DNA of 64,000 bases from positions 37,322 through 101,321 of the forward strand of contig CAIJPE010000053.1 of the NCBI GenBank assembly GCA_903822435.1, in the 5' to 3' direction. The stretch is from an uncultured beta proteobacterium (lineage in GTDB: Bacteria; Pseudomonadota; Gammaproteobacteria; Burkholderiales; Burkholderiaceae_C). Below the pieces are notes generated by a model that searched no databases, was not told the origin of the DNA, and saw only the letters and a program-made list of their open reading frames with translations. Shown here piece by piece: positions 8,806-17,358 of this stretch (positions are counted from its first letter, which is position 1; every line of letters begins with the position of its first letter). Made by a program: the position numbers and the translations under genes.

Positions 8806-9114
8806 TCAGCTGGGTCGGCTGCCGAGCAGTTCCGTGGCGTTGAGGATCAACCTGTCGGCGATGGCCTCGTGGTTGACCGTGAGCTTGCCATCCCGGATCG
8901 CCTGCGCGATCCGGTCCACCTTGGCGGTATCGAAGGCAGGGTCGGCGCCCGACGTCGAGGTCGCGCCCGAGGCTGCACCGGTCAGTTGCGTGGCAGCAGA
9001 AGACAGTGCAACCCTGGCGCTGGGCTCGGCCGTGCTCTGCGCGGGCGTGGCGGTGCCCTTTCGCTCCGTGGGCGCCGTGTTGACGGGCTGGCTATCGAGA
9101 GGACCGATTTTCAT
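8806..9114 (-). CDS. flgM: Anti-sigma-28 factor FlgM
   Basis: FlgM binds FliA and keeps late flagellar genes silent until it is exported through the finished hook. The 102 residues start with the typical MKIGPLDSQPV. A disordered Ala/Ser/Thr-rich stretch follows, then the FliA-binding helices at the C-terminus (FDTAKVDRIAQAIRDGKLTV, then EAIADRLILNATELL). The ATG has a strong AGGAG six bases upstream. A sigma-28-like promoter precedes it, consistent with feedback control. Confidence 0.95.
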   Translation of the reverse strand: MKIGPLDSQPVNTAPTERKGTATPAQSTAEPSARVALSSAATQLTGAASGATSTSGADPAFDTAKVDRIAQAIRDGKLTVNHEAIADRLILNATELLGSRPS

Positions 9115-9169
9115 TTTGAACTCCTGTCAGGGGCACGTCTGAGGTGCTGACCCAACGACATAGACGCTC

Positions 9170-9197
9170 TATCGGACGGCAGCCCAGCATACTTGAG
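9170..9197 (-). promoter_or_regulatory. Candidate sigma-28 promoter for flgMN
   Basis: Read on the minus strand, TCAAGT and, about sixteen bases later, TCCGATAG resemble the sigma-28 elements TAAA and GCCGATAA. The -10-like element ends 55 bases before the flgM ATG. The six-of-eight match at -10 is good; the -35 is imperfect. This is a sequence match only, but a class 3 promoter before flgM is common in enteric and beta-proteobacteria. Confidence 0.5.
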
Positions 9198-9222
9198 ACT
9201 CGCCGTACATTTTCTTACGTAT

Positions 9223-9930
9223 TCACAGCTTCACTTCGATGCAGCGGTCGCTCACGGCGCGCCCGGTGAGCACCCCTCCGTCGCGAGCCTGGACCCGGGC
9301 GGACTGGCCTTCGATGCCGGCCGTGAGGGCCTGCCCCTCGCCGGTGACTGAAAAGCCCGGGCCGGTCGCGACGATGCGCACGCTGTCGCCCGGTGCGAAC
9401 CATTGGCGCGCCTGCAGGTCGACGCCGCGCAGCGCCTGGCCGGCCGCCAGCGGGCGCAACAGCACCCGGCCTGCGAGCAGCGCTGGGTCTTCGAAGGGGG
9501 CTGCCGGCGCAGCGGCCCAGTCGATCTCGGTGCGCTGCAGTTGCGAAGGATCCAGGTGAGTGCCGATGGGAAGGGGCCCGCGCGCGACCACCCCCGGCGC
9601 CCACACCGCCACCGTGACCGGCAGAGAGACGTTCCAGTGTGTCGCTCCCTCGACGCATCGCAGCCCGATGCGGCTGCGGCCCCACACCGGCACGCCCGGC
9701 AGCATGTGCGGCTCCACCCGGGTGCAAGGCGCCAGGCTCAACCGCGGGTCGAGCGAGCCGGCCTCCACGACCACGCGTGCGCCCCTCGGCGCCAGCACCG
9801 TGGCGGCTTCGCTGGCCAGGGTCAGCGCATGAGCCACGGTCTGCGGCGGCAGGGCCGCGCCGGGCTCTGCCGTGGCACCCACGCTCAGCCCGGCCCACAG
9901 CGCCAGCGCGCCGCAGGCCCTTGCGGCCAT
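9223..9930 (-). CDS. flgA: Flagellar P-ring assembly chaperone FlgA
   Basis: FlgA is a periplasmic chaperone that helps FlgI assemble the P-ring. From ATG 9930 the protein has 235 residues: a hydrophobic signal peptide (ALALWAGLSVGATA), a divergent N-terminal domain, and a C-terminal SAF-type domain containing GRVLLRPLAAGQALRGVDL and PGDSVRIVATGPGFSV. A GTG at 9954 would add eight residues and is also possible, because neither start has a clear ribosome binding site. The gene is divergent from flgB. The client FlgI is encoded at 15304. Confidence 0.9.
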   Translation of the reverse strand: MAARACGALALWAGLSVGATAEPGAALPPQTVAHALTLASEAATVLAPRGARVVVEAGSLDPRLSLAPCTRVEPHMLPGVPVWGRSRIGLRCVEGATHWNVSLPVTVAVWAPGVVARGPLPIGTHLDPSQLQRTEIDWAAAPAAPFEDPALLAGRVLLRPLAAGQALRGVDLQARQWFAPGDSVRIVATGPGFSVTGEGQALTAGIEGQSARVQARDGGVLTGRAVSDRCIEVKL

Positions 9931-9994
9931 GGAGGAAGGAAAGGTTCTGTACACCTTGGCGACTGTAGCCACCGGACTTGAGCCCCGAGCGCGT

Positions 9995-10022
9995 GAATAG
10001 GCCACGGTTGCAGCCTCTATTC
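9995..10022. promoter_or_regulatory. Inverted repeat between flgA and flgB, candidate FlhDC operator
   Basis: GAATAG and CTATTC form a perfect inverted repeat with a 16-base spacer, in the divergent flgA/flgB intergenic region. The extended arms GAATAGGC and GCCTCTATTC, about ten bases apart, resemble the FlhD4C2 box (AATAGCG, ten to twelve bases, CGCTATT). The 10022 edge is 60 bases from the flgB start. FlhDC controls the same divergent pair in E. coli. This is recognition by eye; flhDC itself is not in the window. Confidence 0.5.
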
Positions 10023-10081
10023 GCGCCGACGCGGCGAGGGGGGCTGCCCAGAATCGCTGCAAGCCCCAAACGGAGTTGCCG

Positions 10082-10486
10082 ATGATCACCGGACTCACCG
10101 ATTCACTGGATTTCCATGGCCAGGCCCTGCAGCTCCAGGCCGAGCGGGCCAAGCTGATCGCCGGCAACATCGCCAACGTCGATACCCCCGGCTTCAACGC
10201 CCGCGACTTCGACTTCGCCTCGGCGCTGCGCGACGCCACGGGCTCTGCCGGCCTGGGCAGCGGCATCGCCAGCCAGATCATGTCCAGCGGCGAGCCCGGC
10301 GTGCCCAACCCCGAGTTGCGCTACGCCCTGCCCAGCCAGACCAACCTGGACGGCAACAGCGTGGACATGGACCGCGAGCGCGACGCCTTCGCCAGCAACA
10401 GCGTCAAGTACGAGTCGACCCTGCGCTTCATCAACGCCAGCGTGCGCAACACGATGGACGCCATGAAGAGCTTCCACCAGTTCTGA
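10082..10486 (+). CDS. flgB: Flagellar proximal rod protein FlgB
   Basis: FlgB is a proximal rod component exported without a cleaved signal. The 134-residue protein has the rod family N-terminal motif AKLIAGNIANVDTPGFNARD and a C-terminal helix with VKYESTLRFINASVRN. The ATG at 10082 has GGAG about six bases upstream and was preferred over the TTG at 10076. It is the first gene of the rightward flg operon, preceded by the candidate FlhDC box. Confidence 0.95.
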   Translation: MITGLTDSLDFHGQALQLQAERAKLIAGNIANVDTPGFNARDFDFASALRDATGSAGLGSGIASQIMSSGEPGVPNPELRYALPSQTNLDGNSVDMDRERDAFASNSVKYESTLRFINASVRNTMDAMKSFHQF

Positions 10487-10520
10487 GCGGCCCTGAAGCG
10501 AACCCGAGCCAAGGATCCCC

Positions 10521-10940
10521 ATGAGCTTGATGAACATCTTCAGCGTCAGCGGCAGCGCCGTCAGCGCCCAGAGCCAACGCCTGAACGTGGTGGCTTCCAA
10601 CCTGGCCAACGCCGATGCCGTGGCCGGCCCGGACGGCACCCCCTACAAGGCCCGCCAGGTCGTCTTCCAGACCGAGCTGATGGGCACCGGCGACCAGCGC
10701 AACGCCACCGCCGGCGTGCGCGTGAGCACCATCACCGAGAGCCAGGCACCAGGGCGCAAGGTGCGGGATCCGAGCAATCCCAGCGCCGATTCAGAGGGCT
10801 ATGTGACCTACAGCAATGTCAGTCCGGTCGAGGAGATGGTCAACATGATCTCCGCCTCGCGGTCCTACCAGAACAACATCGAAGTCATGAACACCGCCCG
10901 CAGCTTGCTGCTCAAGACCTTGCAGCTCGGCCAGTCCTGA
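10521..10940 (+). CDS. flgC: Flagellar proximal rod protein FlgC
   Basis: FlgC forms part of the proximal rod in the periplasm. The 139-residue protein has the rod/hook N-terminal signature [17 protein letters not shown] and the C-terminal heptad region [20 protein letters not shown], both typical of the family. It lies 34 bases after flgB and 32 before flgD, in standard operon order. Confidence 0.96.
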   Translation: MSLMNIFSVSGSAVSAQSQRLNVVASNLANADAVAGPDGTPYKARQVVFQTELMGTGDQRNATAGVRVSTITESQAPGRKVRDPSNPSADSEGYVTYSNVSPVEEMVNMISASRSYQNNIEVMNTARSLLLKTLQLGQS

Positions 10941-10972
10941 GTCCGGCACGGCCCAACCCCCCCTGCATCTCC

Positions 10973-11650
10973 ATGACCATCACCTCCACCGCCGACACCT
11001 TCACCGCGCTGAACAACACCAGCACGGCCTCTGCCGGTGCCAGCAGCAGCAGCGCCGCCAGCACCACCACGGCCGCGGCCACCTCCGACCGCTTCCTGAA
11101 GCTGCTGGTCACGCAGATGCAGAACCAGGACCCGCTGAACCCGACGGACAACGCCCAGATCACCAGCCAGATGGCGCAGATCAACACGGTCGACGGCATC
11201 CAGCAGCTCAACACCACGATGGCCGGCTTGAACAGCCAGTTCGTGCAGCTGCAGGCGCTGCAGGGCGCCTCGCTCGTAGGCCACTCGGTCACCGTGCAGG
11301 GCAATCGACTCACGCCGGTCAACGGCACGGCCACGGGCGGCTTCGACCTGTCCACCAGCGCCGACAGCGTGAAGATCCAGGTGATCAACGGCGCGGGCTC
11401 GGTCGTCGATACGGTGAACCTGGCTGCACAGACACCCGGCCAGCACAGCTTCGACTGGAGCGGCGCCAACGCCGTCGATGGCGCGCAATACAGCTTCAAG
11501 GTCGTCGCCACGTCCAGCGGCAACCCCGTGGCGGCCACGCCGCTGATGCGCGACAAGGTCGTCTCGGTCAGTTCGGGTGCAGGCGGCCTGACCTTGACCA
11601 CCTTGAATTCGGGCGACGTCGCGTATGCCGACGTCAAGTCCTTCGATTAA
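10973..11650 (+). CDS. flgD: Flagellar hook capping protein FlgD
   Basis: FlgD caps the growing hook and is discarded once the hook is complete. The 225-residue protein has the conserved N-terminal scaffold DRFLKLLVTQMQNQDPLNPT and QITSQMAQINTVDGIQQLN, followed by FLG-D Ig-like and Tudor-like regions (HSFDWSGANAVDGAQY). The first 35 residues are a Ser/Thr/Ala-rich export segment. The gene is in canonical order between flgC and flgE. Confidence 0.95.
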   Translation: MTITSTADTFTALNNTSTASAGASSSSAASTTTAAATSDRFLKLLVTQMQNQDPLNPTDNAQITSQMAQINTVDGIQQLNTTMAGLNSQFVQLQALQGASLVGHSVTVQGNRLTPVNGTATGGFDLSTSADSVKIQVINGAGSVVDTVNLAAQTPGQHSFDWSGANAVDGAQYSFKVVATSSGNPVAATPLMRDKVVSVSSGAGGLTLTTLNSGDVAYADVKSFD

Positions 11651-11668
11651 CCCCACCGGTACCCATCC

Positions 11669-12931
11669 ATGAGCTTCCAGCAAGGCCTGTCGGGCATCTC
11701 GGCCTCGAGCAAGAACCTCGAGATCATCGGCAACAACATCGCCAACGCCAACAGTTACGGCAGCAAGATGTCGCGGGGTGAATTCGGCGACGTCTACGCG
11801 GCGGCCCTGAACGGCACCGGCACCGATTCGGTGGGTATCGGCACGAGCCTGGAGACCGTGGCGCAGCAGTTCACGCAGGGCACCATTTCCACCACCTCCA
11901 ACCCCATGGACCTGGCCATCAATGGCGCGGGCTTCTTCCAGATCACCGACGGCAACAGCCCCACGCAGTACACGCGCAACGGGCAGTTCAAGGTCAACCG
12001 CGACGGCTACCTGGTGACCAACGACCAGAAGAAGCTCATGGGCTACCAGGTCAATGCCCAGGGCGTCATCCAGCCCGGCATTGCCGTGCCGCTGCAACTG
12101 CCCACCGGTGAAGTCAATCCGAACCCCACCTCGACGGTGAACATCGGGCTGAACCTGGACGCCAGCAAGGCCGTGACGCTGCCCACCGACGGCACCACGA
12201 TCGACTTTGCCAACGCAGCCACCTACAACAATGCCACCAGCCTGACGGTGTACGACGCCAAGGGCCAGAGCATTGCCATGACGTACTACTTCCAGAAGGC
12301 CGCCACCGACAGCTGGAACGTGTACGCCACGGCCAACGGCGTCAGCGTCGCCGGCGACAACACGGCCCCCGTGGCCGTCACCACGCTGACCTTCCCCGAA
12401 TCCGGCGTGGCGCCCACCGACCCCACGGCGCCCGTCCTGTTCGACGTCCCGGCCACCACCAATGCCACCGGGGCCACCACCCTGGCGATGACCGGCGTGA
12501 AGCTGGACCTGACCAAGGCCACCGAATTCGGCAGCGCCTTCGGCGTCAGCATGATCAAGCAGGACGGATTCTCGGCCGGCCAGCTCACCGGGATCACCAC
12601 GGCCGACAACGGCATCATCACCGCCAGCTATTCCAACGGGCAGACGCGGCCGGCGGGCCAGGTGGAACTGGCCAACTTCACCAACCTGCAGGGCCTGCAG
12701 CCCATCGGCAACAACGCCTGGGCGCGGACTTACAGCTCGGGCGACCCGATCACGAACGTCCCCGGGGGTGCCAACCTGGGCACCCTGCAGGCCGGCGCCC
12801 TGGAGGAGTCCAACGTCGACCTGACGGGCGAGCTGGTCAACATGATCACGGCCCAGCGCGTCTACCAGGCCAATGCGCAGACCATCAAGACGCAGGACCA
12901 GGTCTTGCAGACCCTCGTCAACCTGCGTTGA
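11669..12931 (+). CDS. flgE: Flagellar hook protein FlgE
   Basis: FlgE is the structural subunit of the hook. The 420-residue protein begins with MSFQQGLSGISASSKNLEIIGNNIANANSYG and ends with a matching heptad region (ESNVDLTGELVNMITAQRVYQAN). The middle D1/D2 domains include NPMDLAINGAGFFQI and TQYTRNGQFKVNRDG. Length and both terminal motifs indicate a complete gene. It follows flgD by 18 bases. Confidence 0.96.
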   Translation: MSFQQGLSGISASSKNLEIIGNNIANANSYGSKMSRGEFGDVYAAALNGTGTDSVGIGTSLETVAQQFTQGTISTTSNPMDLAINGAGFFQITDGNSPTQYTRNGQFKVNRDGYLVTNDQKKLMGYQVNAQGVIQPGIAVPLQLPTGEVNPNPTSTVNIGLNLDASKAVTLPTDGTTIDFANAATYNNATSLTVYDAKGQSIAMTYYFQKAATDSWNVYATANGVSVAGDNTAPVAVTTLTFPESGVAPTDPTAPVLFDVPATTNATGATTLAMTGVKLDLTKATEFGSAFGVSMIKQDGFSAGQLTGITTADNGIITASYSNGQTRPAGQVELANFTNLQGLQPIGNNAWARTYSSGDPITNVPGGANLGTLQAGALEESNVDLTGELVNMITAQRVYQANAQTIKTQDQVLQTLVNLR

Positions 12932-12963
12932 ACGGGGCCCTAGCCCTGCCAGCCTGAGCCGCC

Positions 12964-13692
12964 ATGGACCGCCTGATCTACCTTTCGATGTCCGGCGCGA
13001 AGGCCACGCTGCAGCGCCAGGATTCGCTGGCCAACAATCTGGCCAATGCCTCGACGGCCGGCTTCCGGGCCGAACTGCAGGCCTTCCGCGCCGTGCCGGT
13101 GCTGGGCAATGGCGCCTCGACCCGGGTCTATGCGCTGGAATCCAGCGTCGGTTGGGACAACAGCGCCGGCCCCGTGGAGAGCACGGGGCGCTCGCTGGAC
13201 GTGGCGCTGCGCGGCAACGCCTGGCTGGCCGTGCAGTCGCTGGACGGCACCGAGGCCTACACCCGCGCGGGGTCCTTGCAGGTCAACAGCGAAGGGCAAC
13301 TGGTCACGCTGTCGGGGCTGCCCGTGCAGGGCGATGGCGGGCCCATCACCATACCGCCGAACGCGGCGGTGGAGATCGCCGACGACGGCAGCATCACCAC
13401 CACGGTGGGCAGCGCGCGCCCGCAGCAGGCCGGCCGGCTGAAGCTGGTCACGCCAGAAGCCACGCTGAACCGCGGCAACGACGGCCTCTTCCGTCCCGCC
13501 GACGGCAACGACCTGACATCCGACACCACGGCCCGGCTGCGCAGTGGCGCGCTCGAAGGCTCCAACGTGAACCCGGTGGCCACCATGGTGGCCATGATCT
13601 CGGCGGCACGCCAGTTCGAGCAGCAGATGAAGAGCCTGCAGGGCGCCGAGCAACGCGAGCAGGGCGCGGCCAAGCTGCTGGCGCCGGGCTGA
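12964..13692 (+). CDS. flgF: Flagellar proximal rod protein FlgF
   Basis: FlgF is a rod subunit. The 242-residue protein shows the family N-terminus DRLIYLSMSGAKATLQRQDS and LANNLANASTAGFRAEL, the middle motif RSLDVALRGNAWLAVQ, and the C-terminal EGSNVNPVATMVAMISAARQFEQQ. It is complete. A 140-base gap with a strong hairpin separates it from flgG, the longest spacer within the operon. Confidence 0.95.
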   Translation: MDRLIYLSMSGAKATLQRQDSLANNLANASTAGFRAELQAFRAVPVLGNGASTRVYALESSVGWDNSAGPVESTGRSLDVALRGNAWLAVQSLDGTEAYTRAGSLQVNSEGQLVTLSGLPVQGDGGPITIPPNAAVEIADDGSITTTVGSARPQQAGRLKLVTPEATLNRGNDGLFRPADGNDLTSDTTARLRSGALEGSNVNPVATMVAMISAARQFEQQMKSLQGAEQREQGAAKLLAPG

Positions 13693-13705
13693 AGGCGGCG
13701 AGGCC

Positions 13706-13723
13706 GCACGCCGTGCGGCGTGC
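13706..13723. repeat. Hairpin in the flgF-flgG spacer
   Basis: GCACGCC, a four-base loop GTGC and GGCGTGC form a perfect seven-base-pair stem, 13 bases after the flgF stop. No T-run follows, so it does not look like an intrinsic terminator. It may stabilise or punctuate the long flg transcript. Function is unknown. Confidence 0.4.
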
Positions 13724-13832
13724 CCCGAATTACGGGCCATTTGCGCCGCATTTCCACCGCTCGCGGGGCTTCAGTCGGAGACAAGATCGACCGATCGAGG
13801 CCCACGCCTCCAGGGGCAAGGAAGCACGCACC

Positions 13833-14615
13833 ATGATTCGATCGCTGTGGATCGCCAAGTCAGGCATGGAAGGCCAGCAGACCAAGCTGGACGCCATCTC
13901 GAACAACCTGGCCAACGTGGGCACGAACGGCTTCAAGCGGGGCGGGATCGTGTTCGAGGACCTGATGTACCAGAACCTGCGGCCCGCGGGTTCGGCCACC
14001 TCCGACCAGAGCCAGCTGCCCACCGGCCTTCAGGTGGGCCTGGGCGTGCGGGCTGCGGCCAGCACGCGCAACTTCGCCCAGGGCACCCTGCAGTCCACGG
14101 GCAACGACCTGGACGTGGCCATCCAGGGCGCGGGCTTCTTCCAGGTGCAGATGCCGGATGGCACCACCGCCTACACGCGCGACGGCAGCTTCCAGCGCGA
14201 TGCGGCCGGGCAGATCGTCACCAACGCCGGCTACGTGCTGCAGCCGGGGCTGACCGTGCCCGGCACGGCGCTGAGCGTGACCATCGGCCAGGACGGCACG
14301 GTGCAGGCCATGATGCCCGGACAGGTGGCGCCGCAGACGCTGGGCCAGATCCAGCTGGCGTCGTTCGTGAACCCGGGCGGCCTGGAGTCGCGCGGCGGCA
14401 ACCTGTACGGCGAGACCGCCGCCTCGGGCACGGCCAACGCCGCGGCGCCGGGCAGCTCCGGCCACGGCTCGCTCAAGCAGGGCTTCGTGGAAGGCAGCAA
14501 CGTCAACGTGGTGGAAGAGCTCGTGAGCATGATCGCCACGCAGCGCGCCTACGAGCTCAACTCCAAGGCGATCCAGACTTCCGACCAGATGCTGCAGAGG
14601 CTGGGCCAGCTGTGA
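13833..14615 (+). CDS. flgG: Flagellar distal rod protein FlgG
   Basis: FlgG makes the distal rod. The 260-residue length is exactly typical. The N-terminus IRSLWIAKSGMEGQQTKLDA and ISNNLANVGTNGFKRG, the middle NDLDVAIQGAGFFQVQ, and the C-terminus GSNVNVVEELVSMIATQRAYE identify it. The ATG at 13833 begins the homology; the longer ORF upstream is read-through of the flgF shadow frame. The flgH GTG overlaps its stop by four bases. Confidence 0.96.
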   Translation: MIRSLWIAKSGMEGQQTKLDAISNNLANVGTNGFKRGGIVFEDLMYQNLRPAGSATSDQSQLPTGLQVGLGVRAAASTRNFAQGTLQSTGNDLDVAIQGAGFFQVQMPDGTTAYTRDGSFQRDAAGQIVTNAGYVLQPGLTVPGTALSVTIGQDGTVQAMMPGQVAPQTLGQIQLASFVNPGGLESRGGNLYGETAASGTANAAAPGSSGHGSLKQGFVEGSNVNVVEELVSMIATQRAYELNSKAIQTSDQMLQRLGQL

Positions 14616-15304
14616 ACGCCTTCTGCCTGATCCGCCGCGCCGTTCTCGGTGCCTGCCTGGGCGCCGCGGCGCTGCTGGCCGGCTGCGATACCCTTTACCC
14701 GCGGGTAGAAATGGACGACACAGCGCCCCCGCCGCCGCCGGCCGCGCCGGCCGAGGCGCCCATGGCCACCGGCTCGATCTTCCAGATGTCGAGCTACCGC
14801 CCGCTGTTCGAGGACTATCGGGCCCGCCTGGTGGGCGACACGCTGACGGTGACCATCGTGGAGAAGATCAGCGCCACCGCCACCTCCACCAGTTCCATCG
14901 ACAAGAGCGGCACTGTCACCGGTTCGATCACCGCCTTGCCCGGGGTGGTGCCCAACCCCTTGAACCGGGCCAGCGTCAACGGCACCTCGTCCAACACCTT
15001 CGCGGGCAAGGGTGCCACGGTCAACAGCAACGACTTCAGCGGCACGATCACGGTCGTGGTGCGCCAGGTGCTGCCCAATGGCAATCTCATCATCGCTGGC
15101 GAAAAGCAGATCGGCGTGAACGAAAACGTGGACGTGCTGCGCTTTTCGGGTCAGGTCGATCCGCGCACCATCCAGCTGGGCAACACCGTCGCCAGTGGCC
15201 AGATCGCCAACGTGCGGCTCGAGCAGCGCGGCCGCGGTGCGCAGGCCGACTCGCAGGCCATCGGCTGGCTCGGCCGCGTCTTCCTCAGCGTGCTGCCCAT
15301 CTGA
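14612..15304 (+). CDS. flgH: Flagellar L-ring lipoprotein FlgH
   Basis: FlgH forms the outer-membrane L-ring. The 230-residue protein starts at GTG 14612 and has a lipoprotein signal with lipobox LLAGC at about residues 19-23. Family blocks follow: SIFQMSSYRPLFEDYRARLVGDTLT and, later, LPNGNLIIAGEKQIGVNENVDVLRFSG. It overlaps flgG by four bases and flgI by one. The acidic, proline-rich linker after the cysteine is normal for the family. Confidence 0.95.
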   Translation: MNAFCLIRRAVLGACLGAAALLAGCDTLYPRVEMDDTAPPPPPAAPAEAPMATGSIFQMSSYRPLFEDYRARLVGDTLTVTIVEKISATATSTSSIDKSGTVTGSITALPGVVPNPLNRASVNGTSSNTFAGKGATVNSNDFSGTITVVVRQVLPNGNLIIAGEKQIGVNENVDVLRFSGQVDPRTIQLGNTVASGQIANVRLEQRGRGAQADSQAIGWLGRVFLSVLPI

Positions 15305-16440
15305 TGGACCGCCAGCCGGATCGCGCGTTGCGCTGGGTCGTGCTGCTGGCCTTTGCCCTGGCCAGCAGCGCCTTGTGGTGGCCGGCCAGCGCCAAGGCCA
15401 CCGTGCGGCTCAAGGAGCTGGCCGCCGTGGAAGGCGTGCGCTCCAACAAGCTGGTGGGCTACGGTCTCGTGGTGGGCCTGGACGGCACCGGCGACCAGAC
15501 CACGCAGACCCCATTCACCACGCAAAGCCTGCAGGCCATGCTGCAGCAGATGGGCGTGACCATGCCTGCGGGCGTCACCATCCAGCTGCGCAACGTGGCC
15601 GGCGTCATGATCACCGCCGACCTGCCGCCTTTCGCGCGGCCCGGCCAGAACATCGACATCAACGTCTCCTCGATGGGCAACGCCAAGAGCCTGCGTGGCG
15701 GCACGCTGATCGCCACGCCGCTCAAGGGGGTGGACGGGCAGGTCTACGCCATTGCCCAGGGCAACCTGATCGTGGGCGGGGCCGGCGCTGCATCGGGCGG
15801 CTCCAAGGTCCAGATCAACCACCTGTCTGCCGGGCGCGTGCCCGATGGCGCCACGGTGGAGCGTGCCGTGCCCACCCCGCTGGGCCAGGCCGGCATGATC
15901 CGGCTGGGGCTCACGGCCAACGACTACGCCACGGCCCGCGCCGTGGTGGGCGCCATCAACGGCGCGAAGGGTGACGGCACGGCCAGCGCCATGGACGGCC
16001 GCACCGTTCGCGTGAAGATGCCCGAAACCGAGGACGAGCGCGTGGCCTTCCTGGCCGACATCGAGAACCTGCCCATCGCGCTGGAGAAGCCCGCGGCGCG
16101 CATCAGCGTCAACGCCCGCACCGGCTCGGTGGTGATGAACGAGTCCGTCACCTTGAGCCCTTGTGCCGTGGCGCATGGCAACCTGTCGGTGACCATCAGC
16201 AACACGCCGGTGGTCAGCCAGCCGAATGCCCTGGCGCAGGGCCAGACCGTGCAGGCCGAGAAGTCCGACATCACCATCAGCCAGCAAGGCGGCGCGCTGA
16301 TCAACATGCCCGCAGGGGCCAAGCTCACCGACGTCGTCAAGGCGCTGAACGCCATGGGCGCCACGCCGATGGACCTGCTGGCGATCCTGCAGGCCATGAA
16401 GAGCGCGGGTGCCTTGCACGCGGAAATCGAGAATCTCTGA
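15304..16440 (+). CDS. flgI: Flagellar P-ring protein FlgI
   Basis: FlgI is the periplasmic P-ring subunit, chaperoned by FlgA. The 378-residue protein has a long signal peptide (VVLLAFALASSALWWPASAKA). Conserved blocks follow: RLKELAAVEGVRSNKLVGYGL, LDGTGDQT, and near the C-terminus GARISVNARTGSVVMNE-type sequence (ARISVNARTGSVVMNE). It starts on the last base of the flgH stop codon and is followed by flgJ two bases later. Confidence 0.95.
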   Translation: MDRQPDRALRWVVLLAFALASSALWWPASAKATVRLKELAAVEGVRSNKLVGYGLVVGLDGTGDQTTQTPFTTQSLQAMLQQMGVTMPAGVTIQLRNVAGVMITADLPPFARPGQNIDINVSSMGNAKSLRGGTLIATPLKGVDGQVYAIAQGNLIVGGAGAASGGSKVQINHLSAGRVPDGATVERAVPTPLGQAGMIRLGLTANDYATARAVVGAINGAKGDGTASAMDGRTVRVKMPETEDERVAFLADIENLPIALEKPAARISVNARTGSVVMNESVTLSPCAVAHGNLSVTISNTPVVSQPNALAQGQTVQAEKSDITISQQGGALINMPAGAKLTDVVKALNAMGATPMDLLAILQAMKSAGALHAEIENL

Positions 16441-16442
16441 GC

Positions 16443-17349
16443 ATGGGCGTCGTTCCCGCATCGCCGCTGTCCGCAGGCCCGCAGCAGCCCGGCGGGCTGG
16501 CCACCGACACGCGGTCGCTGGACAGCCTGAAGTCGCGCGCCGCCAAGGACCCCCGGGGTGCGGTGCGCGAGGCTTCGCGGCAGTTCGAATCGCTGTTCAT
16601 GAACGAACTGGTCAAGAGCATGCGCTCGACCACGCTGGCCACCGGGGCGCTGGACAACGCCGGCACCAGCATGGGCACGGACATGCTGGACACCCAGCTG
16701 GCCACGCAGCTCAGCGGCCGGCCCGGCGGGCTGTCGGACGCGATCATGAAGCAGCTGGAGCGGCAGATGGGCCTGTCGCCCGGGCCCATCCCGGCGACCG
16801 GCTCGGCCAACAACACGCCGGCTGCGCTGGGCGCCACCGCGCAGCCCACGCACATCCCGCAGACGGGGGCGGCAGGCTTCGTCCAGCAGCATACGCAGGC
16901 CGCCCGCGCGGCCGAAGGCAGTACCGGCATCCCGGCCACCTTCATGATCTCGCAGGCTGCCCTGGAGACCGGCTGGGGGCCGCAAGGAGATCCGGCATGC
17001 GGACGGCTCGCCCTCGTACAACCTCTTCGGCATCAAGGCCGACGCCAGCTGGAAAGGCCCGGTGGCCGAAGTCACGACCACCGAGTATGTCGGTGGCAAG
17101 GCCGTCAAGGGCGTGGCCAAGTTCAGGGCCTACGCCAGTTACGCCGAATCCTTCGCCGACTATGGCAGGCTGATGACGGCCAGCCCGCGCTACCAGAACG
17201 TGGTGGCCCAGGCGCAGGCCCAGGGCGGCACGGCCAGCGGCTTTGCGCACGGGCTGCAGCGGGCGGGCTATGCCACCGACCCGGCGTATGCCGACAAGCT
17301 CAGTCGCGTCATCAACACCACGCTGCGCCTGCAGCGTGCACAGGCTTAA
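16443..17349 (+). pseudogene. flgJ: Frameshifted FlgJ (rod cap / peptidoglycan hydrolase)
   Basis: FlgJ scaffolds the rod and its C-terminal glucosaminidase domain opens the peptidoglycan. The N-terminal rod-binding part is intact (AVREASRQFESLFMNELVKSM) and the hydrolase domain begins with FMISQAALETGWG. At the G5 run 16975-16979 the frame shifts. Dropping one G restores GRKEIRHADGSPSYNLFGIKA and continues through the ORF that ends at 17349. The gene therefore has one extra base. As read, the hydrolase domain is lost after the catalytic Glu of ALETGWG. All neighbouring flg genes are intact, so a homopolymer sequencing error is a strong alternative. Confidence 0.85.
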
Positions 17350-17358
17350 GGGCGGGCG

